In this document: positions 24,131-38,000 of the stretch, piece after piece
Layout: every line of letters starts with the position of its first letter
Position numbering within the stretch: the first letter of the stretch is position 1
Source: Rugalucina vietnamica
Taxonomy: Eukaryota; Mollusca; Bivalvia; Lucinida; Lucinidae
Direction of reading: 5' to 3'
Assembly (NCBI GenBank): GCA_964017185.1
Contig: OZ024882.1
Coordinates: 40,397,988 to 40,461,987 of the forward strand
Length of the DNA stretch: 64,000 nucleotides
Translations under genes and position numbers: made by a program
Notes under the pieces: generated by a model
Databases searched by the model: none
Told to the model about the DNA's origin: nothing
The model's input: only the letters and a program-made list of their open reading frames with translations

Positions 24131-25169
24131 TCATAGTTAACAGAGGCATTGTAATAAATGACACGAATGATCAAAACCGAGGTGGATGAAGTGCTTATGA
24201 AAGCCAGGTTAGGTTAATATTGAATCGTAAAAATGGTCTACAGACTCTTTGTTGATGAAATTTGGTACCGCCTTAATGAGTAAGCGATGTTCGGGAAGCC
24301 CAAAAATAAAGTTCAAAGATTAGTTAATGTCACAGTGGTATTCTTTATTTTCATGACCTGGTTAAATTGTTGACAGTATTTTAATACAAATCTTTTGATC
24401 AAAATTACTAGCTTCGAAAATATAAATATGAGTTTTGATACTGTGCCGTCACAAGGAGCGACACCATGGCAAAACGCGTCCACTGTCACAAGCTTTAAAT
24501 GAAGCATAGTATCGCCCACCCCTCTATGAAAGACCTATAGTTTTTCAAGTGTCCGCATCAAGACAAACTTTTGGTTAGCATCAGTTGTGTGCCCTCAGCA
24601 AAACAATGATTAGACTAGCCGATCTGAGCACTCGCTGATTGATCAGAAGCCATGCAGGAAGATATTCATAAACGTCTTCTGAACAGATAAAAGGTGAATC
24701 TAACCTAGACTGTTGATGGTAATTAAGGCGTCAATATTTAGTTTGTTCGTATGTGTACTTTCAAGTGAACAGAATTGAGAAAATATGTCCATCAAACAAA
24801 AACAATCCTGCTTTTGAAGTCCTATACTAGACAAAAATAAAGAAGACATATTTTCAAATGTCAATTTATCAATTACTCTGAAAAGTTTTAGAAGCTGATT
24901 TGTTTGTCCTTGATGATTCATTGACTAGTTAGAGATTCACCACGAAGACCGAACAACTAACTAAATGTTGTGAACCACTGCAGAAGATGAGGGTGAGGTT
25001 AGGCGCCTGTAAATCGATTTAAAGCCCCCCACCAACCCCCCCCCCCGTAATTTACATTACTGATCGTTCCAAGGCGGTACTTCTGTTGTGGTTCTATTTA
25101 TTTTATGTTTTGGAGTCGAATTTTTGTGCTGTTTGAATTTTATGTACGTTTTCGTATTTTATTTAAGTT
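24131..25169. other. Intergenic; no gene recognised
   Basis: AT-rich sequence with short unrecognised ORFs and a C-run at about 25,029-25,046. Confidence 0.5.
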
Positions 25170-25240
25170 CGAGTTACCGAGTGGCCGCCTATTGGGAAAG
25201 AGCTGCTCACTCGGCTTACGATACGTTTTCTAATTATAAG

Positions 25241-26628
25241 TACAGTCAGTGGACATAATTATTCACCACCTTTGGAAAATTCCATAGACTTACATGTATT
25301 TTTATGTTTGCAAGAAAAATTATTCTGTCTGTTCTAGTTAACATAATTTCACGATTTTGGTGTCATTTTAAAGTTAAATGAATAAAGCAATAAACAAAGG
25401 TTATTTGGTGAAGTTTCCACATTAAGGATGTTCGCTGCTAACATTTGACATTTCGGAACTTCCGGTTTTCTTTTCTTGAATATCTCGTAAACGGTTGCAG
25501 ATATTTTCCTAACATTTTATATGTGGATACATATTGATAATATGCATCGAATGAGCCATGAAAATTGTCAATCTAAGAAACTTCATTTTTTCACCCCATT
25601 TTCTGCAACGTTTCAGAAAATTTTAGTTGTCAGTAAAATTTAGGGGGTAGGGTAGATTAAACTTGAATATTACACATCTTCAAATTAATTGCACTAGTTC
25701 GATGTTTATTCTAGCAGTAGTGTATGTGTACATGGTCGTCTAAGTCTGTGCTGGTTTTAAAATTTAAGGTGGTTTTATGAAATGGGCTTTTAGAATTAAA
25801 ACAGACGAAAAAAGGCCGAAAATGGCGATTTTCAAGTTGTTGGTTCTCTCTTATATGCTCACTACCCCATATATTTCTTTCTTTTATTCGAACAATATTA
25901 CCAAGTTCTATGTTGTGTGAAATTGAATCAACAAATATGGGTTTGGTACATTTCAAAATATTGATTTTTTCCGACTTTTCAAGTATGGGGGAAGGGTTAG
26001 AAAAGGAATCGTTAAATTTTGTCAACCACTCCAAGTTGCAAATTTTTCTATGCTTTTGGTCCAAAATTGTCTGCGCTACGTAAATATTATGACTTTTGAA
26101 AGCATTCTAGGTGTATTTTTGTTCAAGACAGGTATGTTTCAAAGAATTATAAATTAAATTAATTTTACCAAATTTAAAACATGGTGCTCAGAGGTCTCAT
26201 TCAGAGGCCTGTAGCTTGAAAAAATGCACACTACCCTATATTTATTTTGTTTTCAAATGTCTTGTGTTGTATTTTGGAATCAAAAAAGAGTGGTTAGAAA
26301 AAAAGTTTGAATACTTTTTCATTGGCAGCGAACATCCTTAATTTTGAAAAAGTCACTTTCCCTTTGACGTCAATGGTGACGTTGCTCAAAAAGTGTCCGA
26401 AAACAAATCATGAGTTTTTAAAACAATGTAGCTTTAAAATGCATGCATGGACTTTTAAAAAGAAATATATCTTATTTATTGCTTTATTCATTTTCCTTTC
26501 AAATGACACCAAAAACATAAAAATACGTTGACCAAGAGATGCAGAATATTTTTTCTTGCAAACATGAAAATACATGTAAGTCAATGGAGTTTTACAAAGG
26601 TGGCGAATAATTATGTCCACTAACTGTA
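25241..26628. mobile_element. Tc1/mariner-type non-autonomous element, 1.39 kb
   Basis: Terminal inverted repeats of about 87 bp starting TACAGTCAGTGGACATAATT (left) and, in reverse complement, TACAGTTAGTGGACATAATT (right), with TA at both outer ends. It interrupts a GGTGGGAAAAA-family repeat whose unbroken paralogue near 2,700 shows a single TA at the exact insertion point. No transposase is recognisable. The 117-codon minus-strand ORF at 25,711-26,064 has no known motif. The copy is non-autonomous or very decayed. Confidence 0.85.
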
Positions 26629-26830
26629 CCTAATTGTCAATTTAGTTTTTCCCACCCCGGTTTTTGGAGTGGTAATTTCTTTATGATTGCACCTTTTCCT
26701 GATAAGTGTCTACTTGTATCTTTGTATTGAGTCATAATACGGTGTATCATATTTGGTTTTGCTTAGTATAGTATATGACTGGAATTAGATTTTCATCCAA
26801 AGCAAAATCAAACCATAGCCATTAGCGAAG

Positions 26831-28815
26831 ATGGGCGGACCAGCACGTCAGCCGGCAGCACTAGTTTCCTCTGGTCGCCGTCGACTTAAAGTCATCATCT
26901 TAGTTGTGACTGGAATACTGGTTGCTTTGCTCCTGGGAGCCTTTATATATTTGTTGTATAGTAATGTAAGTGTATTTTGCACTTTCCACATTTCCTATCT
27001 TGTGTAAAGAAGAAATGTAAAATAACGTCAACGTTTTTGAGTTTTCATCGGTTGACACTAGTAACGGTTCAGGTGTATGCAAGTTGTAAAAACGTGGCAT
27101 TAAAAATCGACCGTAACGTTGTAGAGCTACAAAATTGTGCCTCTTCAATTTTAGCATATCAAAGAGCAATTTGTGCCCCTCTGTATGTTTAGAAGTTGTT
27201 CGATCGAGTTGACCTGATGCATCTTTGTCGTCAGGTCGCTCCCTAACTATCGTGACGCGAAAGAATTCCATTGAATGACGTATGTGTGTTATGTTAGATA
27301 ACCCTCCTTTCATGCCACACGTATATTTATTATGTTTTCTTAAAGTGCAACGAACATACCACTTTCATCTTGATTCAGATTCACCAGGAGACAAAGGTTC
27401 AATGTGTTCCGAAAAAAAAAAAGTTTTACTGCGGGTGTGCCAGGTGGTTTTTCTCGGGGTTTTCCCGTTTTCGCCCCACCTACTGATTGGCCCGTCTCAT
27501 ATGAGCTGAAATAATCATGAAAGGGATGTTAAACTGAATAAAAAATAATAAAATATTAATAAATAAAAATAAAATAAAATAAAAATATTAACGCATCTAA
27601 ATTCTAGTTCAACGATCAATGTTACATGTATTTTATTGTGAACGTTAACTTTATCCTCGAACTGCTCGTAACAGTACTGTGAAATTTGAGTATAATAAAA
27701 CGAATGCTAGAAAATAGACGGGTATTTATTGAATAGGAACCAGATTTTTATCTTATTTTAAGATCCAGGGAAAAGATTCCGCATGCCATGGAGAACAAGC
27801 GATGATGATTCAAACAACGCCTTCCCAAACTACATTATCTCCGTCAGGCCGGTCTCCAATGATGACATCTGCAAGCCCCATGAAAACAGTGACAACAACA
27901 TTAGCTTCAACTAGCCTGTTTTCTAAATCGTCAATATCTACAAGCATTGGATCATCAACAAAATCAATTTCACTTAGCACGGAATCGAATAGCACGGAAT
28001 CTAGTCAATCTACCACTATATCTACCTCACCAAGTACGGGATCGACTAGTGAATCAATTTCATCGAGCACGGTATCGACTATGAAGTCAATGACAACAAG
28101 CATACCGGGAATACCTACAGAGCCTACTTCACCAGGCATCTCAGCAACATCATGTGAAACTAATATAACTGGTACACCTCTTCACTGTTCTGAAGTCGGG
28201 TCTTGTGGTGGCGTGTTTTATGTGTTTCCATATGGAGAGGAGGGTAGCAGCGTACCAGTCTACTGTTCATGTGAGGGAGAAGGGGAAGTATGGACTGTTA
28301 TCCAGAAGCGGTTTGACGGCACAGTTGATTTTAACCGCAGCTGGACAGATTACAAGAATGGATTCGGCGATGCGTGTGGTGAATACTGGCTTGGTAACGA
28401 GGCTTTACATCAACTCACGGCGACGAACAGCTTTAGATTGATGATTGTTGTGATAGACTGGGGACAAAATTCAAAGTTTGCTACATATGACACATTCAGT
28501 GTGGCGGATGAAGCTAATGGTTATCGACTGAATCTCGGACAATATTATGGGAACGCAGGCGATTCCATGGATGGCCACAACAATTGCGAATTTAATACGA
28601 AAGACAGAGACAATGACGAAAACCCTCTATATAACCAGGCTGAGCGATATTCGGGTGCGTGGTGGTACTGTGATGGTTTACAGTCGAACCTTAATGGACT
28701 TTATTATCCATCATCAATAAATCCTGATTTAGACGGCATACTGTGGACAACTGGTCATGGCAATGATTCTCTTCAGGAAACAAGAATGATGATTCACCCA
28801 CAACCCGCTGAGTGA
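26831..28815 (+). CDS. Type II transmembrane fibrinogen-related protein (FReD-3)
   Basis: Two exons. Exon 1 is 26,831-26,965 (45 codons, donor AAT|GTAAGT) and exon 2 is 27,763-28,815 (acceptor TTTTAAG, phase 0, 350 codons plus stop), giving 395 aa. Residues 1-20 are a cytosolic tail ending SSGRRRLK. About 21-43 is the membrane anchor. About 46-180 is a Ser/Thr-rich stalk. 187-395 is the fibrinogen C-terminal domain with WTVIQKRFDGTVDF, GEYWLGNEALHQLT, calcium-site motif DRDND and SNLNGLYYPS. Cys250, Cys320 and Cys348 sit at unusual positions, as in FReD-2, and the usual NCA cysteine is NQA. Closest paralogue in the window is FReD-2, in the opposite orientation across the inverted repeat. An ATTAAA at about 28,852 could serve polyadenylation. 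The likely role is a cell-surface lectin-like recognition receptor; the ligand is unknown. Confidence 0.93.
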
Positions 28816-29504
28816 CAATGAAAATTACCACTGATATACCACAAAGGTTTCATTAAAACATTCGCCGTTATAATTTTTTACCAATTCCATTTTCTATTGC
28901 GTTTAATGGAATACATTTAACTCGTTCAATTTTCAATGATGCAAACTTCAATTTTGGGTACAAATGGACGGCATTTTGCAATTACCTCATCGAGCTTCGC
29001 TGGACGATCCATAAAGAAGCAATTTCAATATTTGTGTTAAAATCGACCAGATTCTCCCAGGAGGCGCATGCCACCCAACCGATCAGATTCGAGCACAGTG
29101 ACCCATCCTCTAAAAACCAAATTTTTTGTACCCAATTTATTCACTGGCGATTGTTTGCTTGGTAGACCGTTTTGCATTACATTAAAATGCGAAAAACATA
29201 CATTTAACCGTGTTGCGTTATAAGTTTGGCTCAGTATATATAGCACAGTATGCTGAAATAACACTATGTAGGTGGTAGTGGTAGTGTAGTGGTAAGGTTG
29301 AGCTGTGCAGTCTTTGCGGGTTACGGTACCTGAAAAAAGTCAACAGTTAGTACTCGGGAATACATGTTTGTGATATGTATACCCCACTTTTATATAATAA
29401 AACTGGGGCATACAGGGGTATACTTTAGTTTCCAGATTCTGTCCCAAAACATAGATCATGTGCGCCCGTCAGAAACCACGTCGCCTTAAAAATAACAACA
29501 ACAA

Positions 29505-29536
<32 letters not shown>

Positions 29537-30161
29537 GCAATTTACTGCTTGAATTGTCCAGTGTCACTTAACACACATTTTATACCACAAATTTAAGGTG
29601 TATCGATGGTAGGTGATCAGATTTTAGATCGAATCCCCCGATATTTCGCACCAGATACGGTGCGGTAGGTCCCGCCGGCAGTTCAGTGTCAATGACCCAT
29701 ATGCGGTAGTCACATCACAGTAACATACCTATGAGTTTTAGTGCGAAACGTACGATAATAAGCATACGATAACCTTAGGTAAACGCTGTAAGAATTAATA
29801 TTCCTCTGACATTTAGAAAATGAATTATATATGGTCCGCACAAAACATGAAATCTCCCCCACATTTTGTCTTTGGTGAGTGGGGGTGGGGTTTGAGAATA
29901 TATGTATACCTGTGTATAGGATACAATAGGGTTTCAATATGAGCCCTGATAACATAGGAGTATTATCATGATGTACAGATGACCAAGGCTACCAATTCAA
30001 ATATGCGTCAGAGTGACCCAGTACAAAATTTATAGGGTCTGTGTTTTCGTGTCTGATTAAAAGTAGAAGAAAATGAAAATTCCAAAGACGGCCTGTTGTT
30101 TTTATCTTAATTATTGGATATAGCCTATTTCTTAATTAGAAAAGCGAGTTTATCCAGTAAA
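28816..30161. other. Intergenic between FReD-3 and the metalloprotease gene
   Basis: AT-rich. Includes an A-run at about 29,503-29,535 that might be a retroposon tail. No promoter motif or gene is recognised. Confidence 0.6.
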
Positions 30162-33100
30162 ATGGCTTTACTATGGATTTTGATCATTTTCAACACGTTA
30201 TCTTGTACGCGGACAAGACCTGCTGAGACAGGGGATAGATATACACCATCAACAGGTAGGTTGCGGTACTACAGCTTCCATTTGAGCCGCCTCGTGGGAA
30301 AACCAACAATGTGTTTCCGAACAGGTCCGACACAAACGTCTGTACAAGCACAGAAAAGAGCTTGAAGCTTGAAATTTCGGATTTAAGTATCTAAGAGGAA
30401 TTGTACTATCCGAGTAGCGAAAACAAAGGCGCTGATCAGCTTCGCAGTAACCTGCGAAGCTGATTTGCGCCTTTGTTTTCGCCTGTGTAGATTGTTGTTT
30501 TTCTCACGAGGCGGCTCAGTTTTGTTCGTAAACGTTGATCATTACTTAAATGAAAAGCAGACAAAAGTGTTGTTGTGATTTTGATGACTGCCATTGCTTT
30601 TTTCTCAAATGGATTGGTCAGTATCAGTAATTTGGTGTCGAAGCGGATGCCTATTTACTTCAAACTCAGCATCCATCATTTGCCGTGCACACAGCAAGGC
30701 CGGGTCGTTTTCTTCTTGAAATGGACAAACGGATAACAAGATTGAAACAAAAGCATTTATCATCATGATGAACATCCAGATCAAAATAGTAGTTGTTACA
30801 CATAACAAGCTTTACTTTAAATATTGAAATTATATGGTAATTATTACATGTTTCTATATTGCAGAATATGTTCAGATCGAGAATCTCTCCGGAACAATAT
30901 TCCGCAGCAAGAGATCAACTGCAGTAATTTTCCCGCGCAACATGAAGTTCCGGTTTCAGATGGAAGCTGGCGAGGTTACACTGAATCTTGAGAAATCCTA
31001 CCACATTCCACAGGCTACCCACGCTCCCATCTACATTCTACAGGAAACAGGGATCAAATACCGGAACCATACAGTCAAGGTGGGGAAACTGAAAACTGGA
31101 TTCCTTTAAGAGCACTGAAAACATTTATGAGAAACGGGAGTATCTCAGTCTGTGACTTTCAAGGGGTTTCGTCAATAACTAAACAGTGACATGCATAAAT
31201 AAAACGAATATCATCCCTAAAAGGGACCAGGCCTATCTTCGGGTTTTGAGTTTCTTTAATAATTATAGTTACAACAACAACAACAACAACAACAACATTA
31301 TAATTATTCATACATGTAATGATATTTGCCGACATAAAACTTTTCAACTTGAGAATATTCTTTTTTTTAGCTCACCTGAGCCGAAGGCTCACAAGGTGAG
31401 CTTATAGTATAGTAGTCGAGCCGGCGTCCGTCCGTCCGTGCGTCCGTGCGTGCGTCCGTCCACATTTTCAAACTTGAATATCTCTTAAGATAACAAGGCC
31501 AATTGTAACCAAATTTTATCTAAAGCATCATTGAGGTGGGGGAAAGGTTGTAATAGGTTTTTGGCCAGGTCGGATCAGAACTCTGGTTTCCATGGCAACG
31601 GATAGCTCCCATAGATTTATAATGGGAAAAACATATAAAAATCTTCTTCTCTGAAACCACAAGGCCAAGAGCTTTCTTATTTTGTGTGTAGCAATGTCTA
31701 GTGGTCCTCTTCATAAATCCTGCCATACATGCCCCTGGGATCCATACGAGCCTCGCCCCGGGGGCGTCATGATGAAAATATAAAAAAAATCTTCTCTGAA
31801 ACCACAAAGCCCAGAGCTTTCATATTTTGTGTGTAGCAATGTTTAGTGGTCCTCTATATAAATCCTGCCAATCATGCCCCTGGGGTCAAAAATGGCACGC
31901 CCCGGGGGTCATTAGCTCCCACAGACTTACAATGGGAAAAACATAAAAAAAATCTTCTTCTCCGAAACCACAAGGCCCAGAGCTTTCATATTTTGTCAGT
32001 AGCAATGTATAGTGGCCCTCTTTATAAATCCTGCCAACCGTGCCCCTGGGGTCCATACGGGCCCCGCCCCTGGGGGTCATGGGTAAAACATAAAAAAAAT
32101 CTTCTTCTCCGAAACCACAAGGCCCAGAGCTTTCATATTTTGTTTGTAGCAATATATGGTGTTCCTCTTTATAAATCCTGCCAACCGTGCCCATGTGGTC
32201 CACACGGGCCCCGCCCCGGGGGCGTCATGATGAAAATATAAAAAAAAAATCTTCTTCTCTGAAACCACAAGGCCCAGAGCTTTCATATTTTGTGTGTAGC
32301 AATGTTAAGTGGTCCTCTATATAAATCCTGCCAATCATGCCCCTGGGGTCAAAAATGGCCCCGCCCCGGGGGTCATTAGCTCCCATAGACTTACAATGGG
32401 GAAAAAAAACATAAAAAAAAAAATCTTCTTCTCTGAAACCACAAGGCCAAGAGCTTTCATATTTTGTGTGTAGGAATGTATAATGGTCCTCTTTATACAT
32501 CCTGCCTACCGTGCCCCTGGGGTCCATACGGGCCCCGCCCGGGGGTGTCATGGGAAAAACATAAACAAATCTTCTTCTCCAAAAGCTTTCATATTTTGTA
32601 TGTAGCCATATATAGTGTTCCTCTTTATAAATCCTGCAAACCGTGCCCCTGTGGTTCACACGGGCCCCGCCCCGGGGCGTCATGATGAAAATATAAAAAA
32701 ATCTTCTTCTCTGAAACCACAAGGCCAAGAGCTTTCATATTTTGTGTGTAACAATGTTTAGTGGTCCTCTGTATAAATCCAGCCAATCATGCCCCTTGGG
32801 TCAAAAATGGCCCCGCCCCGGGGGTCATTAGCTCCCATAGACTTACAATGGGAAAAACATAAACAATCTTCTTCTCAGAAACCACAAGGCCCAGAGCTTT
32901 CATATTTTGTGTGTAGCAATGTATAATGGTCCTCTTTATAAAGCCTGCCTACCGTGCCCCCGGGGCCCCGCCCCGAGAGTGTCATGGGAAAAACATAAAA
33001 AAAATCTTCTTCTCCAAAACCACAAGGCCCAAAGCTTTCATATTTTGTATGTAGCAATGTTTAGTGGTCCTCTATATAAATCCTGCCAATCATGCCCCTG

Positions 33101-33957
33101 GGGTCAAAAATGGCCCCGCCCCGGGGGTCATTAGCTCCCTTAGACTTACAATGGGAAAAACATAAAAAATCTTCTTCTCCAAAACCACAAGGCCCAGATC
33201 TTTCATATTATGTCAGTAGCAATGTATAGTGGTCCTCTTTATAAATCCTGCCAACCGTGCCCCTGGGGTCCATACGGGCCCCGCCCCGGGGGGGTCATGA
33301 GTAAAACATAAAAAATCTTCTTCTCCGAAACCACAAGGCCCAGAGCTTTCATATTTTGTTTGTAGCAATATATAGTGATCCTCTTTATAAATCCTGCAAA
33401 CCGTGCGCCTGTGGTCCACATGATGGGCCCCGCCCCGGGGGCGTCATTGGAAAAACATAAAAAAAAATCTTCTTCTCCGAAACCACAAGGCCCAGAGCTT
33501 TCATATTTTGTTTGTAGCAATGTATAGTGTTCCTCATTATAAATCCTGCCAACGGTGCCCCTGGGGTCCATACATGCCACGCCCCAGGCATGTCATTATC
33601 TACCTTAGACTTATAATGGAAATATATGAAAAAATCTTCTCTGCAACAGCATGACACAAAGCTTGTATATTTGATATACAACATTGTCATGTGGAGCTCT
33701 ACATAAATCCTGCCAATCTTGCCCCTGGGGTCAAATATGGCCCAACCCCGGGGGTCATTATAGGACCCTGACCTTGTTAGATGATTTTTTTAAGTGAACA
33801 AAAATGGCAGAAAAGAGGATACACAATCCAGACAAGAGCTCTTCTGCTGATGTAAGTAGGGTTTCAAGGTCACATGACCAAGATGGCCATCATACCCATA
33901 TATGGTAAAACCCCAACTACTTTGTCCAGGTGAGCGATCGTTGCCCCTGGGCTACTT

Positions 33958-33994
<37 letters not shown>

Positions 33995-34994
33995 CATATA
34001 ATAGTAAAGTTACAATAATAATTTACCTTTTCAGGAAAGTTTTGCCCTTTATCAAGATCTCGGTCTAGGGGGTTCTATCCTGCTAAAAGTTTCCGAAGAC
34101 CAGTCATCTGATTACCAAGTGGTAAAATTTTTATGTATCTATGCAGTTTCAACGGCATCACGAGAAATCTATTTGCTATTGCAGAGGCTCTGTATAATGA
34201 TTCTTGCTTCGAGTTGTTAATGATTAATAGTCTCTTCAGTCATCTGTTGAATTTTCTTTACTATGACCATGACATCATTGGTCAACTCTTGTCATGTCCT
34301 ATGGCTTGGACCAGAGCAAGCTAACGCCTATGAGGTCTGGCTCAAACGTCAGTAACAATTATGTAATGACATCCTCGTTTGCGGATAAAAATGTATTGAG
34401 TTAAAGCTAATGTAAAGTACCACAAAGATAAATTATAAACAAACTGAAACCATGCTTGTTTTTCAGATAGGTTTCTTCAGTTACCAAGGCAACAGCTATG
34501 AGATAACGCCCCTTGATGACGCTGCCCGGCGTAAACGTGACGCATCTAGTCACCGTGTTGAGAAGCGGGCGTTACCGTACGGTAACTTTTATGGTGATGA
34601 GCTGACCCCGCCACCAGGTAGGCTACTAAAAGAGCGTAATCGTAAGAAAACAATCATGCCTTGAGATGAATGACTAGATCAGGCAGTCAGGACTAGGAAC
34701 AAGACAAAATAGGACACTACTTATTTTGAGTCCGACTCAAAATAAATATTGTCTTGTCTTATTATGTCGTCAAAACATATAACCATAAATATATAAGCCT
34801 TTAAAACGACTGTAACAACTAGATGTGTTTATATATGTTTCAATTAGAAATAGCAGAGCTATATCCTTGTTTTTCGGACATGGACATACGTTACATTTTT
34901 ATCCGTTACAACATTTTGCACAATGATAAAATGAATGTGCATACAGTGCGAGATGACTAGCTTCTTCATCGGATATCGGTCATTGCTCATTTCC

Positions 34995-35048
<54 letters not shown>

Positions 35049-38000
35049 CTGTTTTTTAAATTCGTCTGTAATACCCTTATCATTATCAAGTTAGGAATGC
35101 CATTTAATACCTACTTATTGTATCATTTGTAGACACTGCAGGATTGAATGTGCCGGAGCAATATCAAGCTCCGTTCCCGTCTGAGAGTTTACGTGACAGC
35201 AACCACGCTCCTTTGATTCCGCTAAAGGTAATAAACATACATCTTAAGTCGTAAAATATTCATTTACAGTCGTCTATTCTTACTTTTACTCTGGTATTTT
35301 TCGTTCGATGCCACCAAAGAGTTTTGAAAATTATTTGAAGGGAATTTTGAAAATTATTTGAAGGGTAATGGACATATTTGATGCCTCAAAGGGTTTGGTA
35401 CATCCAAACGTGTGTAAACGAAGTTCCGGAGTCTAACTTATCTAGTTTTCTTTCGATGTCAACAAAGAGTTTTGAATTTGAACGAATTTAGATCAATAAC
35501 AAGTTCGGTCTGTAAGTTTTTACACACGACAGTTTAATTAAACTCTGGTGACTGTTCTGGAGGGGGACAAAGCGTCTTCTTGTCCTGAAATGGTTTGCTC
35601 TATAATTTCTTTTTAGAATGACTTTACACATGAGCCCAATCAGCTCATAAACTATAAGTTATCAACTTTAACGCATATTACTATATTTTTACAGTCACTT
35701 TTGTGGTTTGTTTTGTTTGTCCCTTTTTGTGCCGCTATTCATATATCCTCTTCGTTAAAAGTTTAGCATAATTATTTGTGTAAAAGGATGTAACAATATC
35801 TGGTTAGAACTAAACAAAGTGAATAAATATGTATATTTCGACTTTTATTGTTCCTATTCGATGCCATGGTTACGGTGGAAACAATCACGACAGGACATTT
35901 ACGGATTCAAAACTGACTGTTAGTTAGATACTGAATGGCAAAAGAACTAAGTCACTCGTTTGAAAAATTTATTTTCGACACTGATTTTTAAAATCTTTCT
36001 AAAAGTACTCAATTTCAGTATTTTCAATCAAAAGTTACAAAAATCTTTAGAAAATAGATAGAATATTAATGTGGTATAATATTATTATCATGTCATTTGA
36101 GATGTAGGCATTAGACATCTTTAAAGGAAAACCCTTTTTTCAAAATGTTAAACATTGAAATTTTGCTATATACTTTATCATTTTTGTGTCTTCTAGAAAT
36201 GTCAGTGTTTGATGCAAAGTCTCCACTTTTTGTTCAAAACAGATCGTTCCAACATACTCTTTCTTGACATGTGGTCAATTTTGTTCTGACATATTGTATA
36301 GTGTGCAAAATTCAGCCTTAAGAAACACGGCTTATCATTAAAATAATGTATTATTAACATATCCAAAATTTTACAAAATCTGACAGGCCGAGACAAAACT
36401 GTCATTGGTTCTTTGCTACGATATGTTTTCTATATCAATGGATGTTTAAGTCGTAATACGCTTTGGGAATATTTTCAGGACATTTTACTTTAGCACTATA
36501 AAGGCTAGAATATGCTAAACTTTTGGCGAAGTGTATATTTACGTAGTTAAAGTCAAGTAACTGAGTTGCCACCTTTATGGAAAAAGCTGTTCACTCAGGT
36601 TCAGTGTTAGGGTGGGGATTTGGTTCTTACTGCACCACTTCCTACTCACTACATTACTTTTGCTTACTTGTACCTTTTTTATATCCTAGGAAGAATTTCC
36701 CGATGACACCAACACAGATTTCTTGCCAGCGACAATCAGATATTCAGAAGATGTTGACTACTTGCTGCCACGTATGTAGTATGCTGATTCCAGTTTGTGA
36801 ATAAATGAGCCTGTGCGTGAGAAAACCAACAATTTGGGTTCCGATCAGGTCCGACACAAACCGGGCTGTACATTTACAGAAGATGGTAACAGGCTGGAAA
36901 TTCGGGGTTTAGAAAGTAGAGGAATCGTACTATCCGTGTAGCGAAATCAAAGGCGCTGATCAGCTTCGCAGTTACTGCGAAGCTGATCTGCGCCTTTGTT
37001 TTCGCCTATGCAGATTGTTGGTTTTCCCATGCGGCGGCTCAAATACAGTTTTTCTAGGTTTTCGCAGTTCAGTCAAATAAAAACTGACCAATGACAATAA
37101 TTTTGCAGAAATCATTGTGTTACAAATACCTTCATTTACAACTTACGAACCATTATTATGAAAGTTCTTTTTGATAAATGAGCTTAATACATTATTGTGT
37201 TTAAAATCTATTTGAATATTAATGGATCTACTCACGATCTTATAGATTCTCCTTCGTACCTTGCATTTACTGACTAAACTCATTCATATGACTTATCTTT
37301 TAGCCGGGATGAACCGAATGCAGACGGAAGAGAGACGAAAGAGACGGACATCAGACTCCATCTACATAGAATATTTGGTCATCTCGGATTACAAGAATAC
37401 AGAGAAGTAGGCTCAGCTTGATATGACGTTACGCAAGAAACTGGTGACACTTTGTGAAAACGCTTGCTTTGCTTGCTTGTAAAACCGATAAAATGCTTAT
37501 TTGTGGGCGTATTTTATAACTTTTTACACTAAAATTTTCAGCAAATAATTATTTAAACGATGGTTTAGAAATAAATTTAATAACTCCTGAAAAAAGATAC
37601 ATTGTAACATATTAATATATTATGTTGTTGAGGTTTTTTTTCTCTGAGATTTTTACTTTCTTTACTATATTTAGCTGGAAATCTCGTGTTGGTGGCGAAA
37701 CTGAAGATGAAATACTAAACAATGCTTATGATGCCATGTATCAATATTACCAATTTATTATAAATGGGGTAAGTCGATTACATTTGTTTTTGTGGTTTTT
37801 CCATGTCCAATACATTTTTGCCCAGCCTATATTTTTCCTAGCCAATCTGTTTTCCCATTGGAAGATACCATTCCCTACGGGAAAACGTGATTTAACTATG
37901 GGAAAGCCATCCTCAGGCCAGATTTCAGACAGTTTAAATTAGGTGTACGAATGAAAACAGATTTGAGAGAATAATTTTACAGTAAGTGTTGATTTTTTAA

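Noticed and set aside
25711..26064. 117-codon minus ORF inside the Tc1-type element as a transposase
   Set aside because: No DDE/D motif or helix-turn-helix pattern is recognisable; too short.
29503..29535. A-run as a SINE tail or processed-pseudogene end
   Set aside because: No recognisable element body or gene-derived sequence lies upstream, and no target duplication was found.
31846..33690. Many ORFs of 60-167 codons on both strands
   Set aside because: They repeat with the 140-165 bp monomer of a tandem array and encode the same artefactual peptide; no start context, domain or splice logic.
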